Assembly: GCA_030531205.1 (NCBI GenBank)
Contig: JAUNOC010000006.1
Span: forward strand, 1-64,000
Source of the DNA: Phascolarctobacterium sp.
GTDB taxonomy: Bacteria > Bacillota > Negativicutes > Acidaminococcales > Acidaminococcaceae
Length of the DNA stretch: 64,000 bases
Direction: 5' to 3'
Shown here: piece after piece, positions 51,995 to 62,219 of the stretch
Numbering within the stretch: position 1 is the stretch's first letter
How the letters are laid out: each line of letters starts with the position of its first letter
Translations under genes and position numbers: made by a program
The notes under the pieces: model-generated
What the model was told of the DNA's origin: nothing
Database searches by the model: none
The model's input: the letters and a program-made list of their open reading frames with translations, nothing else

Positions 51995-52543
51995 ATGCAT
52001 AAGGATGATGTGAAAAAAATTTTGCTCACGGAAGAGCAAATTCAAACAAGGATGAAAGAATTGGGAGCACAGATTACCAAAGATTATCAAGGGAAAAATC
52101 TTCTGGTTATTGGCTTGTTGAAAGGTGCGGCATGGACGGTTACAGATTTAACCCGCTACATTGATTTGCCGCTCAGGGTAGAATTTATGGTGGCTTCCAG
52201 TTATGGCAACAGTACGGAAACCAGCGGTTCAGTCAAGATACATTTAGATGTGCATGACGATTTGCGTGGTAAGGATGTCCTGCTTGTGGATGATATAGTG
52301 GACAGTGGGATTACCTTTGGTGCCATTGTAAAGATATTACAACAGAATCATCCCAACAGTGTGAAAACTCTTGCTTTCTGTGATAAAGCAGAACGCCGTG
52401 TGAATGGGTTTGAATGTGATTATGTTGGATTTAAGATTCCCGATGAATTTGTAGTCGGTTATGGCTTGGATTATGCAGGGGATTATCGTAATCTGCCTTT
52501 TATCGGTGTGCTGAAAAGCAGTGTCTATGCCAAGGCAAAATAA
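51995..52543 (+). CDS. hpt: Hypoxanthine phosphoribosyltransferase
   Basis: Purine-salvage enzyme making IMP/GMP from hypoxanthine/guanine and PRPP. 182 residues. PRPP motif VLLVDDIVDSGITFGAI, flexible loop SSYGNSTETSGS, and the C-terminal FVVGYGLDYAGDYRNLPFIGVL. ATG 51995 is 5 nt after AGGAGG; ATG 51992 is closer than usual. tilS-hpt-ftsH is a conserved Firmicutes order. Confidence 0.96.
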   Translation: MHKDDVKKILLTEEQIQTRMKELGAQITKDYQGKNLLVIGLLKGAAWTVTDLTRYIDLPLRVEFMVASSYGNSTETSGSVKIHLDVHDDLRGKDVLLVDDIVDSGITFGAIVKILQQNHPNSVKTLAFCDKAERRVNGFECDYVGFKIPDEFVVGYGLDYAGDYRNLPFIGVLKSSVYAKAK

Positions 52544-52555
52544 GAGGAGGACATT

Positions 52556-54427
52556 TTGAGCAAGTTTATTCGTAATATAATTTTCTATCTGATGGTAGTG
52601 ATTGTGGGCATGTGGATGTTTGATTATTATTCCGCAGCCAAACCACCTTTGGCACAGAAAAATGAAATCAATTATTCAACTTTTCTGCAACAGGTGGATA
52701 ACAATCAAGTGGCAAGTGTGGTGGTTTTGGACAATACCATTACAGGCAAGACCAAGGACGGCAAAGAATTCAGTGTTTTAATTCCGCCCTATGATAATAC
52801 GGTAATGAGCCGTATGGAAAAAAATAATGTGGATATTACCATTGACAAGGAACCGCAATCTCCTTGGTGGTTGAATATTTTAAGTAATATTCTGCCCATG
52901 CTTTTGATTGTGGGACTATGGTTCTTCATTATGAACAACGGCGGTGGTGGCAGGGGCATTATGAATTTTGGACGTTCCAGTGCCCGTCGTGTTGATGAAT
53001 CCAAAATGAAAGTCCGCTTTGAAGATGTGGCAGGTGCGGATGAGGCCAAGCAGGAACTGTCAGAAGTGGTGGAATTTTTGAAAGAACCTGCAAAGTATAA
53101 TGAATTGGGAGCAAAAATACCTAAAGGGGTTTTACTTTATGGTCCTCCCGGTACAGGTAAAACTTTGCTTGCGAAGGCGGTGGCTGGGGAGGCAGGTGTG
53201 CCCTTTTTCAGCATCAGCGGTTCTGACTTTGTGGAAATGTTTGTAGGCGTGGGTGCCAGCAGGGTGCGGAGTTTGTTTGATACCGCAAAGAAGAATGCTC
53301 CTTGCATCGTTTTCATTGACGAAATTGATGCTGTGGGTCGTCAGCGTGGAGCAGGACTTGGCGGCGGACATGACGAAAGGGAACAAACTCTTAATCAGTT
53401 GTTGGTAGAAATGGATGGCTTTGAGGGCAATTCCGGCATCATTATGATTGCCGCTACCAACAGACCGGATATTCTTGACCCGGCTTTGTTGCGTCCCGGC
53501 CGTTTTGACAGGCAGATTGTAGTTGACCGTCCGGATATTAAAGGACGTGAGGCAATTTTGAAAGTTCATATCAAAGGCAAACCGGTTGGTGATGACGTGA
53601 AATTAGATATTCTTGCTGCCCGCACCCCCGGTTTCACAGGTGCGGATTTAAGCAATTTAGTTAATGAAGCCGCTTTAATGACCGCAAGGAAAAATAAGAA
53701 AACTATCAATATGCCGGAAATGGAAGAAGCGGCAGAGCGTGTCATTATGGGACCGGAGCGTAAGAGCAGGGTTATCAGCGACAAGGAAAAACGCCTTACT
53801 GCTTATCATGAGGGCGGGCATACAGTTTTAGGTATGCTATTGCCACACACTGACCCTGTGCATAAGGTTACTATCATTCCCCGTGGCAGGGCTGGCGGTT
53901 ACACCTTGAGTTTGCCGATGGAAGACAAATATTATGCCACTAAAAGCGAAATGCTGGATGAATTGAAAGTGCTTCTGGGTGGCAGGGTGGCAGAGGCGTT
54001 GGTCTTGAAAGAAATTTCCAGCGGGGCTTCTAACGATTTGCAGAGGGCAACCCAACTGGCTCATCAAATGGTTTGCACCTATGGCATGAGCGAAAAATTG
54101 GGCCCTGTAACCTACGGCCGTGGTGAAAGTCAAGTATTCTTGGGCCGTGATTATGCCCGTGATAAAGAATATTCTGAAGTGGTGGCGGCAGAGATTGACG
54201 AAGAAGTACGCAACATTATCGGTCAGGCATATAAAGACACGGAAAAACTTTTGTCCGACAATATAGATAAACTGCATTGTTTGGCACAAGCACTTATAGA
54301 ACGGGAAACTTTGGAACGGGAAGAAATTAATAATTTGATGCAATATGGAACTATCACAGCACCAGTCCCTGAAACAGAAACAACCGTTTCTGACACAGGA
54401 ACAAATCAACCGGAAACTGAAAACTAA
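52556..54427 (+). CDS. ftsH: ATP-dependent zinc metalloprotease FtsH
   Basis: Membrane AAA protease, 623 residues, TTG start with GAGGAGG 5 nt upstream. Two membrane helices (about 6-24 and 106-126), Walker A GPPGTGKT (196-203), Walker [16 protein letters not shown] region RPGRFDRQI, zinc site HEGGH (418-422). The variable C-terminal tail (from about 600) shares its DNA with the start of birA in another frame. Confidence 0.97.
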   Translation: MSKFIRNIIFYLMVVIVGMWMFDYYSAAKPPLAQKNEINYSTFLQQVDNNQVASVVVLDNTITGKTKDGKEFSVLIPPYDNTVMSRMEKNNVDITIDKEPQSPWWLNILSNILPMLLIVGLWFFIMNNGGGGRGIMNFGRSSARRVDESKMKVRFEDVAGADEAKQELSEVVEFLKEPAKYNELGAKIPKGVLLYGPPGTGKTLLAKAVAGEAGVPFFSISGSDFVEMFVGVGASRVRSLFDTAKKNAPCIVFIDEIDAVGRQRGAGLGGGHDEREQTLNQLLVEMDGFEGNSGIIMIAATNRPDILDPALLRPGRFDRQIVVDRPDIKGREAILKVHIKGKPVGDDVKLDILAARTPGFTGADLSNLVNEAALMTARKNKKTINMPEMEEAAERVIMGPERKSRVISDKEKRLTAYHEGGHTVLGMLLPHTDPVHKVTIIPRGRAGGYTLSLPMEDKYYATKSEMLDELKVLLGGRVAEALVLKEISSGASNDLQRATQLAHQMVCTYGMSEKLGPVTYGRGESQVFLGRDYARDKEYSEVVAAEIDEEVRNIIGQAYKDTEKLLSDNIDKLHCLAQALIERETLEREEINNLMQYGTITAPVPETETTVSDTGTNQPETEN

Positions 54428-55178
54428 ATGGTTGGGCAGGTCACTTTGCTGTCAGGAAAGTGTTGAATCTACCAATAATCTTGCCAAGCAGTTGGCCAAA
54501 CAAAATGCTCCTCACGGACTCTTGATTATCAGCGAGGAACAAACCGGCGGCAAAGGCAGAATCGGTCGTGGCTGGGCATCCCCCAAAAGTAAGGGGCTTT
54601 GGCTCAGTGTTCTGTTGCGTCCTAATCTCTTGCCACAGGATGCCCCGAAATCTACACTTTTGGCGGCAGTGGCAGTTTGTCAGGCAGTGAATACTGTGGC
54701 AGGTGTACAAGCCAAAATTAAATGGCCCAATGATATATTGCTCAACGGGAAAAAACTGGTGGGCATCCTTTCGGAAATGGGTGCTGAATATGGCAAGTTA
54801 AATTATGTGGTTATCGGAATTGGACTCAACACTAATGCCGAGCGACAAGATTTTCCAACGGATGTGCAGGATATAGCCATTTCTTTGCATCAGGCAGCCA
54901 CCAAAGAATTTTCCAGAGATGAGGTTTTGGCGGAGATTTTGTGGCAAATGGAAAAATTGGTAGAAGAAGCAGAAACAAAGGGGTTTGCAAGCATTTTAGA
55001 ACAGTGGCGGAAAATGAATTGCACCACTGGGAACAAAGTGAAAGTAATTGCCCAAGACGAAACATATTTAGGTAAAGCATTGGATATTGATGAAACAGGT
55101 ATGTTGATTGTAGAAAGAGAAAACGGAGTGATTGACAAAGTGGTGGCGGGGGATGTGTCTATCCGCTACGCAGAATGA
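54345..55178 (+). CDS. birA: Biotin-[acetyl-CoA-carboxylase] ligase (no HTH domain)
   Basis: Activates biotin to biotinyl-AMP and attaches it to carrier proteins. 277 residues. Motifs: ESVESTNNLAK, EQTGGKGRIGRGWASP (biotinyl-AMP loop), LSVLLRP, IKWPNDILLNGKKLVGIL. Class I: no DNA-binding domain, so no repressor role. The start at ATG 54345 lies 83 nt inside ftsH with no ribosome site, but the overlapping part encodes the family-like [17 protein letters not shown], so the long overlap seems real. Confidence 0.92.
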   Translation: MELSQHQSLKQKQPFLTQEQINRKLKTKWLGRSLCCQESVESTNNLAKQLAKQNAPHGLLIISEEQTGGKGRIGRGWASPKSKGLWLSVLLRPNLLPQDAPKSTLLAAVAVCQAVNTVAGVQAKIKWPNDILLNGKKLVGILSEMGAEYGKLNYVVIGIGLNTNAERQDFPTDVQDIAISLHQAATKEFSRDEVLAEILWQMEKLVEEAETKGFASILEQWRKMNCTTGNKVKVIAQDETYLGKALDIDETGMLIVERENGVIDKVVAGDVSIRYAE

Positions 55179-55187
55179 GGAGGTAAT

Positions 55188-55967
55188 ATGCTTCTGGTAA
55201 TTGATGTGGGGAATACCAATATTGTGGCAGGGGTCTTTGACAACAAGGGAAAATTAAAAGACCATTGGCGTTTTTCAACGGACCGTTCCAAAACGGCGGA
55301 TGAGTTTGGTATTTTGCTTTGCGGAACTTTCGGGCATAAGGGTATTAAAACCAAGGATGTGGATGGCATTATTATCAGTAGTGTAGTGCCCCCGGTATTG
55401 GTGCCTGTAGTACATATGTGTGAAAGATATTTTGGACTGACTCCGGTTTTAGTAGGACCGGGAACTAAAAGCGGTATTGCAGTGCATTATGATAACCCCA
55501 GAGAAGTGGGGGCGGACAGAATTGTGAATGCCGCATCCGCTTTGCACAAATACGGGAAAAAAGGCAAACCGATGATTGTAATTGATTTCGGTACGGCAAC
55601 GACTTTTGATGCGTTGCTGCCTACTGGGGATTACCTTGGCGGAGCCATTGCTCCCGGCATTGGCATCAGCAGTGAGGCATTATTCAGCCGTACAGCAAAA
55701 CTGCCACGTATTGAACTTTTAAAACCACGTAAAGTAATTTGCCGTAACACGGTGCGGAGTATGCAGTCCGGCATTATGTATGGTTATGTAGGGCTGATGG
55801 AGGGAATTGTTTCCAGAATGAAGAAGGAATTAGGCGATGATGCCTATGTTATTGCCACAGGTGGTTTTGCTCATTCTATGGCAGCAGAATCCAAAATGAT
55901 TGATGTGGTGGAGCCATTCTTAACGCTTGACGGTTTGAGAATACTTTATATGAAGAATAAGGAATAA
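55188..55967 (+). CDS. coaX: Type III pantothenate kinase
   Basis: First step of CoA synthesis. 259 residues of the ASKHA fold: LLVIDVGNTNIVAGVFD (phosphate 1), PREVGADRIVNA, VIDFGTATTFDAL and GGAIAPGIGIS. GAGGAGG site 5 nt from the ATG. Type III is feedback-insensitive and usual in Negativicutes/Clostridia. Terminator follows directly. Confidence 0.96.
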   Translation: MLLVIDVGNTNIVAGVFDNKGKLKDHWRFSTDRSKTADEFGILLCGTFGHKGIKTKDVDGIIISSVVPPVLVPVVHMCERYFGLTPVLVGPGTKSGIAVHYDNPREVGADRIVNAASALHKYGKKGKPMIVIDFGTATTFDALLPTGDYLGGAIAPGIGISSEALFSRTAKLPRIELLKPRKVICRNTVRSMQSGIMYGYVGLMEGIVSRMKKELGDDAYVIATGGFAHSMAAESKMIDVVEPFLTLDGLRILYMKNKE

Positions 55968-55997
55968 AAAATGGCTCGCGTGGCGAGCCATTTTTTT
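55966..55997 (+). terminator. Terminator after coaX
   Basis: AAAAAATGGCTCGC GTG GCGAGCCATTTTTTT, starting at the coaX stop and ending 5 nt before the dusB ATG. Confidence 0.88.
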
Positions 55998-56002
55998 GAA
56001 TT

Positions 56003-56980
56003 ATGGAAGTAGGAAAAATTAAACTGCAGGTGCCTGTATTTTTGGCACCCATGGCAGGGGTGACGGATCAACCTTTCCGTATTATTGCCAGGCGTATGGG
56101 CTGTGGTATGACTGTATCGGAAATGGTGAGCGCCCAGGGAATTAAATATCGGAACGAAAAAACAATGGATATGCTCCGCATTGCAGAGGAGGAACGGCCT
56201 ACGGCTATTCAACTCTTCGGCAGTGAACCGCAGAAATTGGCAGAAGCCGCCAAAGTAGTGGAGGCAAGCGGAGCGGATGCCATTGATTTTAATATGGGTT
56301 GCCCGGTACAGAAAATTGTTGCTAATGGAGAGGGCAGCGCTTTAATGCGAAATCCCCGATTAGCTGGAAAAATCTTGAGTGCTATGGTGCAGACGGTGAA
56401 AGTTCCTGTAACGGTGAAAATGCGGATTGGTTGGGATGAGGAACATTTGAACGGGGTGGAATGTGCCAAGGTTGCGGAAAGTGCCGGTGTCAGTGCCATC
56501 GCAGTACACGGCAGGACAAAGGTACAATTTTACGAAGGAAAAGCCAACTGGGAGGAGATTGCCAAGATAAAGGCGGCGGTGCAAGTTCCTGTGATTGGCA
56601 ATGGGGATATTTTTTCTTTGGAAGATGCCAAAAGAATGTTGGCTCAAACCGCTGTGGACGGAGTAATGGTGGGCAGGGGGGCGGACGGTAACCCCTGGAT
56701 ATTTCGGGATTTGGCGGCATATTTCACAAATAAACCCTTACCGGAAGCGCCAAGTGAGGATGAGCGTTTGAACTTGGCTTTGGAACATTTGGAAATGTTG
56801 GTGGCATACAAAGGGGAAGCGGTGGCGGTCAAAGAGTTCCGCCGGCATATGGGATGCTATATTAAGGGTATGCCCGGTGCCGCTGCCCAAAGAGCAAGGT
56901 TTTATAGCATTTCTACGAAAGGGAAATTTGTGGAAGAAGTGGAGAGATACAGGGATAATTTGCATAAAGATTGTTTGTAA
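56003..56980 (+). CDS. dusB: tRNA-dihydrouridine synthase (DusB family)
   Basis: FMN enzyme that reduces uridines in tRNA. 325 residues, TIM barrel with LAPMAGVTDQPFR, DFNMGCPVQKIVANGEGSALM (catalytic Cys), KMRIGWDEEHLN, VHGRTKVQFYEGKANW and GNGDIFS. The ATG follows a terminator by 5 nt and has no ribosome site, so its mRNA is either very short-leadered or from read-through. Confidence 0.94.
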   Translation: MEVGKIKLQVPVFLAPMAGVTDQPFRIIARRMGCGMTVSEMVSAQGIKYRNEKTMDMLRIAEEERPTAIQLFGSEPQKLAEAAKVVEASGADAIDFNMGCPVQKIVANGEGSALMRNPRLAGKILSAMVQTVKVPVTVKMRIGWDEEHLNGVECAKVAESAGVSAIAVHGRTKVQFYEGKANWEEIAKIKAAVQVPVIGNGDIFSLEDAKRMLAQTAVDGVMVGRGADGNPWIFRDLAAYFTNKPLPEAPSEDERLNLALEHLEMLVAYKGEAVAVKEFRRHMGCYIKGMPGAAAQRARFYSISTKGKFVEEVERYRDNLHKDCL

Positions 56981-57008
56981 AAGTCGGTTTTGTTAAAACC
57001 GACTTTTT
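56979..57008 (+). terminator. Terminator after dusB
   Basis: AAAAGTCGGTTTT GTT AAAACCGACTTTTT stem with T-run. Confidence 0.88.
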
Positions 57009-57023
57009 AAGTTTTCTTTATGT

Positions 57024-57053
57024 TTGACATTTGTTACCTTTTTATAATATAAT
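57024..57053 (+). promoter_or_regulatory. Promoter of greA-lysS
   Basis: TTGACA (57024-57029), 18 bp, TATAAT (57048-57053). Confidence 0.8.
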
Positions 57054-57103
57054 TACACTATTATATGTCTGAAAAAGGCAAAGTTTATAAAGGAGATGGG
57101 ATT

Positions 57104-59126
<2,023 letters not shown>

Positions 59127-59140
59127 TTGGAGGTAAGAAA

Positions 59141-59524
59141 ATGTTTGGTAATGGTGATAAAAAGGCAGAAGAAGTTCCTGCAACATCTAAGACACAGGAA
59201 GCACAAAAGTTTCTTTTGGCAGAAGATTCTGTTGTGAATGGGGATATTTCCACAAATGAACCCGCAGTAATTAATGGTACAGTTGAGGGTAGTGTAACCA
59301 TTGAAAATACTTTGAATATTGGGGCAAAGGGGGCTATCCGTGGTCCCGTATATGTTGCTTTGGATGCCAAGATTGATGGAGTGATTACCGGTGATTTGAC
59401 TTGCAAGGGGGCTGTGGTTTTAAGTGCTACAGCAAGTTTGACCGGTGATGTGCAATGCACTTCTTTAATTCTCACCAAGGGTGCTTATTTCTGTGGTAAG
59501 GTTGTTTGTACGGAAGTAAAATAA
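59141..59524 (+). CDS. Bactofilin family protein
   Basis: Polymer-forming cytoskeletal protein, 127 residues. A beta-helix region of repeated short turns (GDISTNEPAVINGTVEGSVTIENTLNIGAKGAIRGPVYVALDAKIDGVITGDLTCKGAVVLSATASLTGDV) follows a polar N-terminal tail. TGGAGGT site. Bactofilins help set cell shape or place wall enzymes; the specific role here is unknown. Confidence 0.88.
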   Translation: MFGNGDKKAEEVPATSKTQEAQKFLLAEDSVVNGDISTNEPAVINGTVEGSVTIENTLNIGAKGAIRGPVYVALDAKIDGVITGDLTCKGAVVLSATASLTGDVQCTSLILTKGAYFCGKVVCTEVK

Positions 59525-59730
59525 AGACCAAATAATCAAAGAGCAAAGAGTAAATATGGTAGGATGTTCCTGTGATTATAATTAGGTCTCAGGTGACAGG
59601 TATCAGGTTACAGGGAAAGTTGGCATAGTGCGGACTTGTTTATTTTTAATCAACGGAACATTACACCATAATTTTAAGTTTTTAACTTTTAGCTTTTAGC
59701 TGCTTCAGTTAGAAGTTATTCGGAGGGGTT
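59525..59730 (+). repeat. Composite repeat with paired cores
   Basis: AAAGACCAAATAATCAAAG-type left flank, forward core 59555-59578, CAGGTGACAGGTATCAGG units (59583-59612), GTTGGCATAGTGCGGAC, inverted core 59647-59670, then TTAACTTTTAGCTTTTAGC. The same plan as 4529-4765 and 33100-33280. No gene. Confidence 0.78.
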
Positions 59731-60594
59731 ATGAAATTAGATTTTACGAAAATGCATGGGGCGGGCAATGACTATGTGTACGTGGATTGTACAGAAAAGG
59801 AATTGACCAACCCCGGCAAAATCAGTGAATATATCAGCCGTCATCATTTCAGTATTGGTTCTGACGGTTTGATTTTGATTATGAAATCAGACAAGGCAGA
59901 TTTTCAAATGCGGATATTTAATGCGGATGCCAGTGAAGCGAAAATGTGTGGCAATGGTATCCGTTGTGTGGCAAAATATGTGTATGACCATAAGATGACT
60001 GACAAGACAACAATTACGGTTGAAACTCTTTCCGGTGTGAAGACCATTGATGTGAATGTGAAGGATGGTAAGGTTGTGAGTGCAAAAGTTGATATGGGCG
60101 AGCCCATTTTCAAGTGTGCGGACATTCCCATGATCAGTGACCACTTTATGTTTGTGGACCAGGGGCTGGCTATGGATAAAACGCAAAACGAGGTTTATAA
60201 TGGCACCGCCATTTCCATGGGCAATCCGCATTTTGTTATTTTTGTAAAAGATGTTGACAACTATCCTGTTACAGAATTGGGCCCGCGCATTGAGCATCAT
60301 CCGTTGTTTCCTGAAGGGGTGAATGTTGAGTTTGTTCAAGTGATTGACAAGAACACGGTGAAGTTCCGTGTATGGGAACGGGGCAGTGGTGAAACCATGG
60401 CCTGCGGTACTGGCGCCTGTGCTGTGTGTGTGGCTGCCAATATGTTGGGACAGGCCGGTAAGCAGGGTGAACCATTGACAGTTATTTGCAAGGGCGGTAA
60501 TTTGACCATTACTCACGGTAATGACAATCATGTGTATTTGGAAGGCCCGGCTGAAGAGGCATTTAAGGGAACGGTGGAGGTGCCGGAGAACTAA
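59731..60594 (+). CDS. dapF: Diaminopimelate epimerase
   Basis: Interconverts LL- and meso-diaminopimelate for peptidoglycan and lysine. 287 residues with both catalytic cysteines: AKMCGNGIRCVAKY and ACGTGACAVCVAA. CGGAGGGG site. Two bases separate it from dapL, so the two last DAP steps before decarboxylation are coupled. Confidence 0.96.
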   Translation: MKLDFTKMHGAGNDYVYVDCTEKELTNPGKISEYISRHHFSIGSDGLILIMKSDKADFQMRIFNADASEAKMCGNGIRCVAKYVYDHKMTDKTTITVETLSGVKTIDVNVKDGKVVSAKVDMGEPIFKCADIPMISDHFMFVDQGLAMDKTQNEVYNGTAISMGNPHFVIFVKDVDNYPVTELGPRIEHHPLFPEGVNVEFVQVIDKNTVKFRVWERGSGETMACGTGACAVCVAANMLGQAGKQGEPLTVICKGGNLTITHGNDNHVYLEGPAEEAFKGTVEVPEN

Positions 60595-60596
60595 TT

Positions 60597-61799
60597 ATGG
60601 CTTATGCAAACGGATACTATTGCAATTTGAAAGAAACCTATCTTTTCACGGAGATTGCCAACAGGGTGAATACTTATGTGGCGGCACATCCTGAAAAGAA
60701 AATCATCCGGTTGGGGATTGGGGATGTAACCCTTCCTTTAGCCCCAGTAGTGATTGAGGTACTGCACAAGGCAGTGGACGAGATGGGAGTTAAAGAAACG
60801 TTCCGTGGCTACGGCCCGGAACAAGGTTATGATTTCCTGCGTCAGGCCATCGCTAATTACTACGCTCAACGTGGTGTGGATCTGAGTTTGGATGAGATTT
60901 TTGTCAGTGACGGGGCCAAGAGTGATTGTGGCAATATCGGTGATATTTTCGCTGATACCAATGTTATGCTGATTCAGGACCCGGTATATCCTGTTTATCT
61001 TGATACCAACATTATGCGTGGCCGCAAGGTTATATATATGAACGCGACCCCGGAAAATAATTTTGCTCCCATGCCGGATAAAAAGGTGAAAGCGGATATC
61101 ATTTACTTATGCAGTCCCAGTAATCCCACGGGAAGTGTTTATACCAAAGAACAGTTGGCAAAATGGGTGGAGTACGCTTTGGAGAATAATGCTATTATTC
61201 TCTATGATTCTGCTTACGAGGCGTTTATTGATGGGGAAGAAATCCCTCACAGCATTTTTTCTGTTCCCGATGCTAAAAAATGTGCCATTGAATTTAACAG
61301 TTTTTCCAAAATTGCCGGGTTCACCGGTACCCGTTGCGGTTATGTGGTGGTGCCGAAGAATTTGGAACGGCAGACGGAAAATGGCAAGGTAATGAATTTG
61401 AATTCCATGTGGCTACGCCGTCAGACAACCAAGTTTAACGGGGTACCATATATCGTGCAGAGGGCAGCGGAGGCCTCTCTGTCTAAAGACGGTTTGCAAC
61501 AGTGTTGGGAGAATATTGCCTACTACAAAGAAAACGCCCGTATTATGATGAAGGGCTTTGATGAGTGCGGCATTAAATATTATGGCGGAGTTCATTCCCC
61601 CTATCTTTGGATACAATGTCCCGGCGGTATGAAGAGTTGGGATTTCTTTGATGAACTTCTGGCAAAGGCCAATGTGGTGGGAACACCGGGCTCCGGCTTT
61701 GGAGTGAACGGGGAAGGATTTTTACGGTTGACTTCCTTCGGCAGCAGGGAAAATACCATTGAGGCCATGGAACGGATTGTGGCGGTATTCAAAAAATAA
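60597..61799 (+). CDS. dapL: LL-diaminopimelate aminotransferase
   Basis: PLP enzyme converting tetrahydrodipicolinate directly to LL-DAP, bypassing the acylated intermediates. 400 residues. FRGYGPEQGYDFLRQAIA, SDGAKSDCGNI, LCSPSNPTGSVY and the PLP lysine in NSFSKIAGFTGTRCGY identify it. It points to the aminotransferase route of DAP synthesis in this organism. Confidence 0.96.
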   Translation: MAYANGYYCNLKETYLFTEIANRVNTYVAAHPEKKIIRLGIGDVTLPLAPVVIEVLHKAVDEMGVKETFRGYGPEQGYDFLRQAIANYYAQRGVDLSLDEIFVSDGAKSDCGNIGDIFADTNVMLIQDPVYPVYLDTNIMRGRKVIYMNATPENNFAPMPDKKVKADIIYLCSPSNPTGSVYTKEQLAKWVEYALENNAIILYDSAYEAFIDGEEIPHSIFSVPDAKKCAIEFNSFSKIAGFTGTRCGYVVVPKNLERQTENGKVMNLNSMWLRRQTTKFNGVPYIVQRAAEASLSKDGLQQCWENIAYYKENARIMMKGFDECGIKYYGGVHSPYLWIQCPGGMKSWDFFDELLAKANVVGTPGSGFGVNGEGFLRLTSFGSRENTIEAMERIVAVFKK

Positions 61800-61808
61800 G
61801 GAGAAGTT

Positions 61809-62219
61809 ATGAAAAAATTAATTACAGTTTTCACAATGCTTGGGGTGATGCTTGTGTCCGGCTTGGCTTTGGCATCCAACGGCAGTTTGCTGGATATGGA
61901 AGAAACCTTTGTAACCAATTTTTGGGATAAGGGCAATTACAAATTGGTGGAGCCGTTGTTAAGCGATACGATTAAGGCAGATTTTAATGAGAGTGCCTAT
62001 AAGCAATTCCGTAAAGAAGTGAATGACAAATGCGGTAAGATGACTTACAAAAAATTCCGTGTTTATGAAAAAATGGATGATGCGGATGTGGTACAGTACG
62101 AAGTGAAATTTGCCAAAGATAAAAATCCTTACATTTTTGAATTTGCTTTTGATGTTTCTACCGGAAAACCCTTGCTGGTGAATTATGAGTTAGTAACACT
62201 TGTGGAACAAAATGGATAA
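61809..62219 (+). CDS. Small exported protein, 136 residues
   Basis: Signal peptide 1-23 (MKKLITVFTMLGVMLVSGLALAS), then an alpha+beta domain (ETFVTNFWDKGNYKLVEPLLSDTIKADF...) similar in outline to DUF3887/NTF2-like exported proteins. Family not certain. AAGGAGAAG site. Lies 9 bp after dapL and overlaps polA by 8 nt. Confidence 0.75.
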   Translation: MKKLITVFTMLGVMLVSGLALASNGSLLDMEETFVTNFWDKGNYKLVEPLLSDTIKADFNESAYKQFRKEVNDKCGKMTYKKFRVYEKMDDADVVQYEVKFAKDKNPYIFEFAFDVSTGKPLLVNYELVTLVEQNG

